This document shows, piece after piece, positions 50,500 through 58,030 of a stretch of DNA of 58,292 nt. Position 1 is the first letter of the stretch. Every line of letters begins with the position of its first letter. A model generated the notes under the pieces. The model made no database searches. It was not told where the DNA came from and saw only the letters and a program-made list of their open reading frames with translations. Location of the stretch: contig JBDRUT010000012.1 in NCBI GenBank assembly GCA_039801465.1, positions 1 to 58,292 on the forward strand, given 5' to 3'. The position numbers and the translations under genes are program-made. This stretch comes from JAOABV01 sp039801465. GTDB taxonomy: Bacteria > Hydrothermota > Tepidihabitantia > Tepidihabitantales > CAIPLT01.

Positions 50500-51212
50500 G
50501 AATTATTCATTGGCTTTTAATTATTATCGGAGCATTTAGTTTGGGTGTTATAATCTTTAATTTTCTTATTATGCCCTGGATTATTGGCAGAGGAAAAGAA
50601 GTTGTTGTGCCTAATCTTATTGGCAAACCTTTTATTGAGGCAGAGAAAATATTAGTTTCTCAAAATTTTGCCCTTGGAAATGTTGAAGAGATATTTGATA
50701 CAATCTTTCCTTTGGGCTATGTGGTCCAGCAAAAACCTAAACCGGGAAGCGTTGTTAAGCCGGGCCGGATAATAAATCTTTATATTAGTAAGGGAACAAA
50801 AAAGATAAAAATACCGTTTCTATTACAAATGCCATTAGACCGAGCAATAATAATTCTTGCTAATCTGGGACTTCATCCTACGTCTGTTGAGACTGTAAGA
50901 TCATTTACGACCGGGCAAGGTAAAGTGGTGGGTATTGAACCTGAACCCGGTTCTGAAATCTCTAAGGGAACGCCAATAAAAATATTTGTTTCCGGAGGCT
51001 CAGCAGGAACATTTTTAATGCCTAACTTAGTCGGTATGCCATTGAATAGTGCGATCGACTCAATTATTAATTGCGGTTTAGTTGTTGGTTCAATCCAAGA
51101 AATTGAATCCGAAGACAGAACCGGAAATGTTTTGATTCAATATCCTGAAGACGGTATGTGGGTAAAGACAGGTGATACGGTAAAATTGATTATCGGAAAA
51201 AGAGAACGATGA
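50496..51212 (+). CDS. Membrane-anchored PASTA-domain protein without kinase
   Basis: This 238-residue protein has a single N-terminal helix (IIHWLLIIIGAFSLGVIIFNFLIM) and three PASTA domains (VVVPNLIGKPFIEAEKILVSQNFALG; IKIPFLLQMPLDRAIIILANLGL; FLMPNLVGMPLNSAIDSIINCGLVVG), each ending in a P-G-x-x-V/I-x-x-G turn. PASTA domains bind muropeptides or the cell wall. In Firmicutes the gene order def-fmt-rsmB-stp-prkC-rsgA-rpe carries a PASTA Ser/Thr kinase at this place; here the kinase domain is absent. It overlaps fmt and rpe by 4 bp each. Confidence 0.88.
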   Translation: MRIIHWLLIIIGAFSLGVIIFNFLIMPWIIGRGKEVVVPNLIGKPFIEAEKILVSQNFALGNVEEIFDTIFPLGYVVQQKPKPGSVVKPGRIINLYISKGTKKIKIPFLLQMPLDRAIIILANLGLHPTSVETVRSFTTGQGKVVGIEPEPGSEISKGTPIKIFVSGGSAGTFLMPNLVGMPLNSAIDSIINCGLVVGSIQEIESEDRTGNVLIQYPEDGMWVKTGDTVKLIIGKRER

Positions 51213-51856
51213 AGATTGCCGCTTCAATCTTAAATTGTAATTTCTTAAAGTTGGGTGATGAAATTGAAAAGGTGCAACTTGCAGGTATTGATGCCATCCA
51301 TTTAGATGTAATGGATGGTCATTTTGTGCCCAATCTTAGTTTTGGTGTGCCATTACTAAAAGCAATAAAACCAATACTAAAAGTACCAGTCCTAAGTCAT
51401 TTAATGGTGAACGAACCGGAAAAGATGATTGAGTATTTTATATCTGATTCGGATGGTATAATCTTTCATATTGAAGCAACTAATAAACCAAATGAATGTC
51501 TTAAATTAATTGAAAAAGCAAAGAAGGTCGCAGGTATTGCTTTGAATCCGAATACACCAATCGAACAAGTAGAACCATATCTTGAGTTTATTAGTGAAAT
51601 TCTGATTATGAGCGTATACCCAGGATTTGGTGGTCAAAAGTTTATTCCGGAAACAGTGACAAAAATTGTAAAGACAAAAGATATAATTAAAAACCAGACA
51701 AATCCTATTCTGATAGCGGTTGATGGTGGTGTCAATCTCAATAATGCACAAGAACTAATAAAAGCCGGTGCCGATGTTCTCATTGCCGGAACCGCAATAT
51801 TCCATTCGCAAAATTATGCGGAAACAATAAGGCAATTTAGAAGTCTACAGAAGTAA
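51209..51856 (+). CDS. rpe: Ribulose-phosphate 3-epimerase
   Basis: This 215-residue TIM-barrel enzyme of the pentose phosphate pathway has KIAASILNCNFLKLGDEI at the start, IHLDVMDGHFVPNLSFGVPLLKAI (~28), VLSHLMV, SVYPGFGGQKFIPETVTKI (~132) and AVDGGVNLNNAQELIKAGADVLIAGTAIF (~170). Metal and catalytic residues are in place. Overlaps the PASTA gene (ATGA). Confidence 0.95.
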   Translation: MKIAASILNCNFLKLGDEIEKVQLAGIDAIHLDVMDGHFVPNLSFGVPLLKAIKPILKVPVLSHLMVNEPEKMIEYFISDSDGIIFHIEATNKPNECLKLIEKAKKVAGIALNPNTPIEQVEPYLEFISEILIMSVYPGFGGQKFIPETVTKIVKTKDIIKNQTNPILIAVDGGVNLNNAQELIKAGADVLIAGTAIFHSQNYAETIRQFRSLQK

Positions 51857-51934
51857 GAAATTAAATGACGAATTTATTGAAGATTTGTAATAATTTTGGC
51901 ATAGGAATGCCAATAATGATAAGTAATAAACATA

Positions 51935-53233
51935 ATGTTTGAAATAATTACTGACAAATTCGTAAAATTACAAAGGAAACTATTAGGCTATGGTCGGCTT
52001 AGTTCTAAGGAAATATCTGAAGCATTAAGAGAGATTCGGATTACATTGCTTGCCGCTGATGTTAATTACAAAGTCGTAGGCGAATTCATTCGAGGATTGC
52101 AAGAAAAAATTGAAGAGAAGAAAATTGTTGAAAGTTTAAAACCCGGCGAACTGATAAATGTTATTTTATATGAAGAATTAGTCAAATTGTTAGGCGAAAA
52201 GCCAGCAAAATTACAATTTACTCGAATTCCCACTATCATAAATTTAGTTGGACTACAAGGAACCGGTAAAACGACTACTGCGGGTAAATTGGCTGCGAAA
52301 TATAAAAGCAAAAAACCACTTTTGGTTGCTTGTGATGTTAAAAGACCAGCAGCATCAGAACAATTGAAACTATTAGCCCAAAGAGTTGGCTGTGATTTTT
52401 TCCCAGTTGGAGACGAAGCACTCAAGACTTGTCTTTCTGCATTAGCCCAAGCAAAAGATAAAGGCAACCAGTTAATAATTTTTGATACTGCAGGCAGACT
52501 TCATATTGATGAAGATCTAATGCAAGAGTTAATAACCATCAAAGAGAAAACTAATCCCGATTATACTTTATTAGTTGTTGATGGTATGGTCGGGCAAGAT
52601 GCGGTCTTGCAAGCACAAGCATTTCATAGCGCTTTGAATATTAGCGGTGCGATTGTGACGAAACTCGATGGTGATGCTAAAGGCGGTGCAGTAGTATCAA
52701 TCAGAAAAGTAACATCAGTACCGATATATTTTATTGGTACTGGTGAAAGGATTGATGATTTAGAAGAATTTTATCCTGACCGAATCAGCACGCGGATTTT
52801 AGGTCTTGGTGATATAAAAACACTTCAAGAAAAAGTTGCATCAGCAATTTCACCCCAAGAGCAAAAAGAGGTCGCAGAGAAATTTTTCAAAGGGAAATTT
52901 GATTTCAATGACTTTTTGAACCAATTGAAAGCAATCAGAAAAATGGGTAGTATCTCAAAGTTGTTAACAATGATTCCGGGTGCAGGAAGCTTAAAAGGTT
53001 TAGAAAATATTGATGATAAAGATTTTGTTCGGGTTGAAGCAATAATCCAGTCAATGACTAAAGAGGAAAGAGAAAATCCAGAGATTATTGATGGCTCAAG
53101 ACGAAAACGAATTGCAATCGGTAGTGGAACATCAGTAGAAGATGTCAATCGATTACTAAAGGAATTTCGGCAAGCAAAACAACTGATGCAGAGTATGGGG
53201 TCAGGAAAATTTAAATTATTTAAGAATAGGTGA
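51935..53233 (+). CDS. ffh: Signal recognition particle protein Ffh
   Basis: This 432-residue GTPase binds signal sequences and the SRP RNA. The N domain precedes the G domain motifs GLQGTGKTTTAGKLA (~103), DVKRPAASEQL (~128), DTAGRLHIDE (~183) and TKLDGDAKGGA (~243). The methionine-rich M domain ends with IDGSRRKRIAIGSGTSVEDVNRLLK, the RNA-binding helix-turn. The SRP RNA gene was not found nearby. It starts 78 bp after rpe. Confidence 0.96.
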   Translation: MFEIITDKFVKLQRKLLGYGRLSSKEISEALREIRITLLAADVNYKVVGEFIRGLQEKIEEKKIVESLKPGELINVILYEELVKLLGEKPAKLQFTRIPTIINLVGLQGTGKTTTAGKLAAKYKSKKPLLVACDVKRPAASEQLKLLAQRVGCDFFPVGDEALKTCLSALAQAKDKGNQLIIFDTAGRLHIDEDLMQELITIKEKTNPDYTLLVVDGMVGQDAVLQAQAFHSALNISGAIVTKLDGDAKGGAVVSIRKVTSVPIYFIGTGERIDDLEEFYPDRISTRILGLGDIKTLQEKVASAISPQEQKEVAEKFFKGKFDFNDFLNQLKAIRKMGSISKLLTMIPGAGSLKGLENIDDKDFVRVEAIIQSMTKEERENPEIIDGSRRKRIAIGSGTSVEDVNRLLKEFRQAKQLMQSMGSGKFKLFKNR

Positions 53234-53264
53234 TAAGTTATGAATTTTTAGAAGAGGAGGCATT

Positions 53265-53825
53265 ATGTATTGTCGAAATTGTGGTAAGGAAGTAGCTGAG
53301 CAGGCAGAGATTTGCATTCACTGCGGTGTAAAGCCATTAAATGGTGTAAAATATTGTCAAAGTTGTGGTGCTGAGGTTAATCCGAATGCGGTGATTTGCA
53401 TTAAGTGCGGCGTGCGGCTGGTAGGCACAAAACCAGTTACAATTACTGAAGTTCAATATGCTGGATTCTGGCGCAGGTTTGTAGCGTCATTTATTGATGG
53501 AATCATTTTATTTATTCCGATGCTATTAATTAATTTGATGTTTACTTATGCTGGTTGGTTTTTCGGAACAATTGCAGGATGGTTATATTATGCATTAATG
53601 GAAAGTTCGGAAAAACAGGCAACTTTGGGCAAGCAAGCATTAGGTATTGTTGTTACTGATATTAATGGTAATCGTATTACATTTGGTCGAGCAACCGGTC
53701 GTCATTTTGCAAAGATTATTTCAAGTTTAACTTTGTTGATTGGTTATATAATGGCAGGTTTTACCGAAAAAAAACAAGCATTACACGATATGATTGCGGA
53801 CTGTTTGGTTATAAAAAAATCATAA
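53265..53825 (+). CDS. Double zinc-ribbon plus RDD membrane protein
   Basis: This 186-residue protein opens with two zinc ribbons (CRNCGKEVAEQAEICIHCG and CQSCGAEVNPNAVICIKCG), then an RDD domain (YAGFWRRFVASFIDGIILFIPMLLINL ... LGKQALGIVVTDINGNRITFGRATGRHF). Four membrane segments are plausible. The RDD family is widespread and possibly transport related; no function can be fixed. GAGGAGG precedes the ATG. The next gene has a near-identical ribbon pair on a different membrane domain. Confidence 0.85.
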   Translation: MYCRNCGKEVAEQAEICIHCGVKPLNGVKYCQSCGAEVNPNAVICIKCGVRLVGTKPVTITEVQYAGFWRRFVASFIDGIILFIPMLLINLMFTYAGWFFGTIAGWLYYALMESSEKQATLGKQALGIVVTDINGNRITFGRATGRHFAKIISSLTLLIGYIMAGFTEKKQALHDMIADCLVIKKS

Positions 53826-53875
53826 AATTATGAATAAGTTAGTATAAAATATATACTTCAAGAACAGGAGGAAAA

Positions 53876-54250
53876 ATGTTTTGTCGTAATTGTGGCAAAG
53901 AGATTGCCGAAAAGGCAGAAATTTGTATTCATTGTGGTGCTAAACCGTTAAGCGGTAATAAATATTGTCAGAACTGTGGTGTGGAAGTTAACCCTAATGC
54001 AGAAATCTGTGTTAAATGCGGTGTGCGATTGGGAAAAGGAAAAGAGGGCAGAGATTGGTTGGTGGCACTTTTACTATCAGTTTTTCTTGGTGGCTTAGGC
54101 GTTGACCGATTCTATTTAGGATATATTGGTCTTGGTATATTAAAACTGATAACACTTGGTGGTTTTGGTATCTGGTGGTTGATTGATTTAATTTTAATTG
54201 CATCAAATAAATTGCCAGATAGTGAAGGTAAAGAATTAGTGAAAAAATAG
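53876..54250 (+). CDS. Double zinc-ribbon plus TM2 membrane protein
   Basis: This 124-residue protein has two zinc ribbons at residues 2-55, closely matching those of the preceding gene (e.g. AEICIHCGAKPLSG). A TM2 domain follows: WLVALLLSVFLGGLGVDRFYLGYIGLGILKLITLGGFGIWWLIDLIL. ACAGGAGG precedes the ATG. The two genes probably arose by duplication of the ribbon segment and fusion to different membrane parts. Function unknown. Confidence 0.87.
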   Translation: MFCRNCGKEIAEKAEICIHCGAKPLSGNKYCQNCGVEVNPNAEICVKCGVRLGKGKEGRDWLVALLLSVFLGGLGVDRFYLGYIGLGILKLITLGGFGIWWLIDLILIASNKLPDSEGKELVKK

Positions 54251-54285
54251 ATAAGTTTTAATTTCTGCTAAAAGGAAATAGATAA

Positions 54286-54657
54286 TTAATAAATTCCGAC
54301 AGGGTACTTTCTATAAGTAAGAATAAAACGCTTTCCTGAGGTCATGGGTAAGTTTGGAATTTGAGAAGATTTTTGGTTTCTCATAAATTGATAAATTTGT
54401 TCTTGGTTTAACTCAACAATATTTTTTGTTGCGTATTTACCGAAAATTTGAATTGCTTTATCAGACAAATTCCAAGTTTTACCTAATTTTTGGGCAAATA
54501 AAATTCCTTTGCGATAAGATTTTATTTTATTAAAGACACGCACTCTTTTCGTCATTAGGTAAATTTTGTCTTTTTGGACGATGAAATCATATTTTTTAAA
54601 GATTGATTTAGCAATACCGAATTCATTTTCTAATTGTTGGATTAGCATATTTAACAT
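54286..54657 (-). CDS. Detached C-terminal (PUA-like) domain of the RsmF-type methyltransferase
   Basis: This 123-residue protein has no start motif of its own family. Its tail (RKGILFAQKLGKTWNLSDKAIQIFGKY...VELNQEQIYQFMRNQK...GKRFILTYRKYPVGIY) follows the pattern of the C-terminal RNA-binding region of RsmF/YebU-like m5C methyltransferases: a G-x-x-hG-x-h-K stretch, an hS-x-(E/Q)-x-h-x-x-Y/F-h helix and a final G-x-hhh-x-Y-x-x-x-P-h-G strand. The methyltransferase catalytic domain lies upstream on the same strand, separated by three ~97-bp repeats. Its ATG is 7 nt after the stop of the last repeat reading frame, so it may be translated by reinitiation. The domain call is by pattern and moderately sure. 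Confidence 0.6.
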   Translation of the reverse strand: MLNMLIQQLENEFGIAKSIFKKYDFIVQKDKIYLMTKRVRVFNKIKSYRKGILFAQKLGKTWNLSDKAIQIFGKYATKNIVELNQEQIYQFMRNQKSSQIPNLPMTSGKRFILTYRKYPVGIY

Positions 54658-54938
54658 AATTTTCTTATTTTGGTAATGAAGAATTCTTTTTGATATAAAT
54701 GAACCGTATTTTAAGGAATTTTTGTTCTAAAAAAACTGAAAATACATTTATCATAATTTTCTTATTTTGGCGATAAAGAATCCTTTCTAATAGAAACGAA
54801 TCGTGTTTAAAGAATGTGTTTTCTAAAACAGCTGAAAATATATTTAACATAATTTTCTTATTTTGGCAATGAAGAATTTTTTCTGATAGAAACGAACTGT
54901 GTTTTAAGGAATTTTTGTTCTAAAAAAACTGAAAATAT
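54649..54938 (-). repeat. Three ~97-bp tandem repeats at the methyltransferase/C-terminal-domain junction
   Basis: Units begin at 54649, 54746 and 54842 (97, 96 and 97 bp), and a fourth partial copy (54939 to ~54975) is the 3' end of the methyltransferase gene itself. Each unit carries the gene-end sequence (AAGGATTCTTTATCGCCAAAATAAG in varying form), a TAA, the spacer GAAAATT and an ATG followed by TTAAAT. The latter equals the start of the downstream C-terminal-domain gene. The array is thus a repeated stop/start junction. Confidence 0.92.
54665..54850 (-). CDS. Repeat-encoded small reading frame 2
   Basis: This 61-codon frame (MLNIFSAVLENTFFK...) runs through two repeat units because the middle unit is 96 bp, a multiple of three. 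It starts 7 nt after the stop of frame 1 and ends 7 nt before the ATG of the C-terminal-domain gene. It is probably not a functional protein; it may serve as a bridge for translational coupling. Confidence 0.35.
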   Translation of the reverse strand: MLNIFSAVLENTFFKHDSFLLERILYRQNKKIMINVFSVFLEQKFLKIRFIYIKKNSSLPK

Positions 54939-54947
54939 ATTTAACAT
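54858..54947 (-). CDS. Repeat-encoded small reading frame 1
   Basis: This 29-codon frame (MLNIFSVFLEQKFLK...) begins inside the methyltransferase stop region (ATGTTAA, 7-nt overlap) and ends 7 nt before frame 2. It is the first rung of the putative coupling ladder. Translation is inferred from geometry only. Confidence 0.35.
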   Translation of the reverse strand: MLNIFSVFLEQKFLKTQFVSIRKNSSLPK

Positions 54948-55864
54948 AATTTTCTAATCTTGGCGATAAAGAATCCTTCAGTATCATTGTCTTGAGGATA
55001 TAGCCGAATCGTATTTCTAATATTTTTATCAAATCTATAACTACGCCATTCGGAAATTCCCGGTCGGGTTTTTAATTTATTAATAGTTATCGGTTCGCAA
55101 ATAGCCGAAGGATATTTTTTCAATAAATAATCTATTACCATTTCATTTTCTTCTGGAGCATAGGTGCAGGTAGAATAGACTAATACGCCATTAGGTTTGA
55201 GACATTGATAAGCAGAATTTATTAGACCTTTTTGAATCTTAGAGTGTCTGAGAATATTACTTTCACTCCAATAGGATACTGCGGACAATGATTTTCTAAT
55301 CATACCTTCTAAAGAACATGGAGCATCAAGTAGAACGCGGTCAAAATATTCAGGTAATAAATGACCCAATTTTTGACCGGATTGACGGATAATGACAGTA
55401 TTTAATACTCCTTGGTGCTCAATATTAAAAATAAGTTTATTGATTCGCTTGGAAGAAATATCATTGGCAATAATCAGGCCAGTATTTGCCATCATTGAAG
55501 CAATTTGAGTGGTTTTAGAACCAGGAGCAGCACTCATATCTAATATTGTCTCATTAGGTTGCGGTGACAGAATTAATGCGGGTAACATTGAAGCAAGTTC
55601 CTGAACATAAATTAAACCTAAAAAATGTTCAATTCTTTGTCCAAAGTTTATTTTTTCACTCACACGAAATGCCAAATTATACCAGGGAACTGGTTCTAAT
55701 CTTATATCCGATAGAAATTCCAAAACTTTATCTTTTTTTGCTTTAAGTGTATTTATGCGAAATGCTTGTTTTAACGGCTCATTTATAAACTTAAGAAATT
55801 CGTCGAAATCAGGAATGATAGAAATATATCGTTGTAGAAATTCTGCGGGTAATTTAGAGGACAT
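54941..55864 (-). CDS. RNA cytosine-C5 methyltransferase, NOL1/NOP2/Sun (RsmF-like) catalytic domain
   Basis: This 307-residue SAM-dependent enzyme has an N-terminal RNA-binding region (AFRINTLKAKKDKVLEFL), the SAM motif ILDMSAAPGSKTTQIASMM (~108) and motif IV LDAPCSLEGMIRKS (~180) with the Cys that releases product. Motif VI VYSTCTYAPEENE (~232) has the catalytic Cys, and the end is NDTEGFFIAKIRK. The target is likely 16S rRNA or tRNA. RsmF proteins normally continue into a C-terminal RNA-binding part; here that part appears as a separate gene beyond a repeat array. Its start overlaps DUF763 by 11 bp. Confidence 0.92.
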   Translation of the reverse strand: MSSKLPAEFLQRYISIIPDFDEFLKFINEPLKQAFRINTLKAKKDKVLEFLSDIRLEPVPWYNLAFRVSEKINFGQRIEHFLGLIYVQELASMLPALILSPQPNETILDMSAAPGSKTTQIASMMANTGLIIANDISSKRINKLIFNIEHQGVLNTVIIRQSGQKLGHLLPEYFDRVLLDAPCSLEGMIRKSLSAVSYWSESNILRHSKIQKGLINSAYQCLKPNGVLVYSTCTYAPEENEMVIDYLLKKYPSAICEPITINKLKTRPGISEWRSYRFDKNIRNTIRLYPQDNDTEGFFIAKIRKLC

Positions 55865-56924
55865 TAATTGAGAGCCGTTTTAGCGCATTTAATTTTTCCG
55901 TTTGGCCGATTTTGGCTTCTTTAATTGCTTTTTCTAATATCATAATTGATTGGTCGTAGTTTTGTTGGTTGATGGGATAGGGATGACCATCTTTACCACC
56001 ATGGGCAAAAGAATAACTTACTGGGTCAGTAAAACTGGGTTTCGCACCATAAATCACATCAGAAATTAATGTTAGGGCGCGAATAGTTTTAGGGCCCAAA
56101 CCTTGAGTATCCAGCAACTGCAAGAAATTTTCTGGTTGTTTTTCATAGGTTTGCAACAGAATTTTTTTTAGATACTTAGGATTAATATCAGAAACAAGCA
56201 CGGGATGATGTTGTGCTAAATTCAAAGTCTTGATTTTGGCGAATTCTCTAATGGTTTTTTCCGGGGCTTCTGATGCGATAAGTGTTGTAACTTTTCTGGC
56301 AGACTCGCTTTCATTTGCTACCATATTCAAAACATTTCCTTTATGATTACAGACAATTGCTTTGTGGGGTTCGTTGACAAAATCCTTAAGTTCTAAAGAA
56401 AGCCAGTGGTATCGTCTTGCCCAGCCAGAATTGACATTCATCCCTTGTTGGACAACTGCCCATTTTCCATCTTTTGTGCCAATAAAAGTATGATGATAGA
56501 TTTGATAGCCATCTTGAAGTGCGCAGGTATCAATTTTGGCACTCATCTTACTTGCGAAAATAAAATGGTTCGGGTCGAAAGAAAATTTTTCAGCATAAGT
56601 TCTAATCTCGTCAGGGGTTTTACGAGAAGTTTTTCCTTTACCACCGGCAATAAACAGACCAAAATCCCAAGATAAATCTTTGAGACCTTCTTTTAATGCA
56701 CCGCATAGTGTTGTGGTTAAACCAGAAGAATGCCAGTCAAATCCTAAAACACAACCAAAACTTTGAAACCAGACTGGGTCAGAGATGCGTCGGAGAAATT
56801 CATCTGTGCCGTATTCGCCAATTATTATTTCACAGATTGCACGAGACAATTTTTTCATTCGCTCAAAAAGCCATCTCGGCGCATTGCCCCAATGGAGTGG
56901 TAATTCAGCAAAACCAGTTCTCAT
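55854..56924 (-). CDS. DUF763 family protein
   Basis: This 356-residue protein starts RTGFAELPLHWGNAPRWLFERM and contains GCVLGFDWHSSGLTTTLCGALKEGL (~58), a basic stretch IAGGKGKTSRKTPDEI, and LQLLDTQGLGPKTIRALTLISDVIYGAKPSFTDPVSYSFAHGGKDGHPYPI (~285-330). The LGPKTIRAL segment looks like a helix-hairpin-helix nucleic-acid-binding motif. This is DUF763 (PF05559), mostly known from archaea and thermophilic bacteria and of unknown function. Overlap with the m5C methyltransferase gene suggests an RNA-related role. A 7-bp-arm palindrome (56944-56960) lies in its leader. Confidence 0.85.
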   Translation of the reverse strand: MRTGFAELPLHWGNAPRWLFERMKKLSRAICEIIIGEYGTDEFLRRISDPVWFQSFGCVLGFDWHSSGLTTTLCGALKEGLKDLSWDFGLFIAGGKGKTSRKTPDEIRTYAEKFSFDPNHFIFASKMSAKIDTCALQDGYQIYHHTFIGTKDGKWAVVQQGMNVNSGWARRYHWLSLELKDFVNEPHKAIVCNHKGNVLNMVANESESARKVTTLIASEAPEKTIREFAKIKTLNLAQHHPVLVSDINPKYLKKILLQTYEKQPENFLQLLDTQGLGPKTIRALTLISDVIYGAKPSFTDPVSYSFAHGGKDGHPYPINQQNYDQSIMILEKAIKEAKIGQTEKLNALKRLSINVL

Positions 56925-56943
56925 ATTGTATTATCCCAAAACA

Positions 56944-56960
56944 TAGATTTTGAATCTATA
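56944..56960 (-). promoter_or_regulatory. Short palindrome in the DUF763 leader
   Basis: ATAGATT-TTG-AATCTAT is a perfect inverted repeat in the ~40-nt 5' leader expected for DUF763 mRNA. It could be a small hairpin or an operator. Confidence 0.35.
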
Positions 56961-56971
56961 TTATTTACTAT

Positions 56972-56999
56972 ATTGTATTTAACCAATAACTCAGGTCAA
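56972..56999 (-). promoter_or_regulatory. DUF763 promoter
   Basis: Minus strand: TTGACC (56999-56994), 16-bp spacer, TACAAT (56977-56972). It faces away from the malF promoter, with 26 bp between the two -35 boxes. Confidence 0.55.
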
Positions 57000-57025
57000 G
57001 AGGTTTGGTTATGCGTTTTTAATTC

Positions 57026-57053
57026 TTGACTATAATATTGAAAAGATTATAAT
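57026..57053 (+). promoter_or_regulatory. malF-like gene promoter, predicted leaderless
   Basis: TTGACT (57026-57031), 16-bp spacer, TATAAT (57048-57053), then 6 nt to the GTG at 57060. Confidence 0.65.
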
Positions 57054-57059
57054 AAATTC

Positions 57060-58010
57060 GTGAATAAAAGGGTCAAAGTAGCATTGAAAGGATTTTTATA
57101 TTTGGTCCCGGCATTAGTCGTCTTACTCTCATTTAGAATTATTCCAATATTATTTTCTGTGCGCATCAGTCTTTATGATTGGGGTATGGCGGGTGCGAGA
57201 AAATTTGTTGGTTTTGCCAACTATCTTAATGTTTTAACTGACCCGATCTTTTGGAAATCATTGCTGAATACTTTCTGGTATGTGATATTTACTGTGCCGA
57301 TTATGCTTTTTCTATCTCTTTTTATTGCTTTGTTATTAAATACAAAAATCAAAGGATTAGGCTTGTATCGGACAATTTATTATATACCGGTGGTCACATC
57401 AATTGTCGCAGTTTCAATTGTCTGGAAATGGCTTTTTAATCCGGAAAGGGGTCTTTTGAATTATTTTCTCTCTTTATTAGGCGCGAATCCAGTGCGTTGG
57501 TTGGAAGACCCGCGTGGCATCTTTACTTTAATTTTTGAACCGTTGGGAATAAATTTGCCGACAATTTTACACGGACCCTCAATCGCTTTATGTTCTTTAA
57601 TTGTAATGTCAATCTGGAAAGGATTGGGATATAATATTGTAATATTTTTAGCCGGCTTACAAAACATACCTAATCATTATTATGAAGCAGCCAAGATTGA
57701 TGGCGCGGGTCGGTTCCGACTCTTTAGAAATGTGACTTGGCCCTTATTGACTCCGACGACTTTCTATATTCTGATTATGAGCACAATTACTGCATTTGAA
57801 GCATTTGCCCAGGTTTGGATTATGACCGGTCCGCCACCAGGAGGACCTTTGGGAACAACTAAAGTTGTAATGTATTATTTTTATGAACAATCATTTGAAT
57901 TATGGCGAATGGGTTATGGTGCTTCAATCGCATTTATCGCTTTTCTAATAATTTTGACTTTAACAATAATTCAAAGACAGGTTTTAGAAAAAAGAGTGCA
58001 TTATGCGTAA
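57060..58010 (+). CDS. Carbohydrate ABC transporter permease, MalF/UgpA type
   Basis: This 316-residue inner-membrane permease has helices at ~12-32, 75-100, 108-130, 175-200, 235-255 and 285-305. The EAA loop is NHYYEAAKIDGAGRFRLFRNVTWPLL (~220-245) and the TGPPPGGPLGTTKVVMYYFYEQSF stretch is typical of the UgpA/MalF-like family. It is the expected partner of the MalG-like permease at the other end of the window. GTG start, predicted leaderless. Immediately after its stop the 41-bp minisatellite begins. The binding-protein and ATPase genes are not in the window. Confidence 0.9.
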   Translation: MNKRVKVALKGFLYLVPALVVLLSFRIIPILFSVRISLYDWGMAGARKFVGFANYLNVLTDPIFWKSLLNTFWYVIFTVPIMLFLSLFIALLLNTKIKGLGLYRTIYYIPVVTSIVAVSIVWKWLFNPERGLLNYFLSLLGANPVRWLEDPRGIFTLIFEPLGINLPTILHGPSIALCSLIVMSIWKGLGYNIVIFLAGLQNIPNHYYEAAKIDGAGRFRLFRNVTWPLLTPTTFYILIMSTITAFEAFAQVWIMTGPPPGGPLGTTKVVMYYFYEQSFELWRMGYGASIAFIAFLIILTLTIIQRQVLEKRVHYA

Positions 58011-58030
58011 TTGGATATGCACAATAGACT

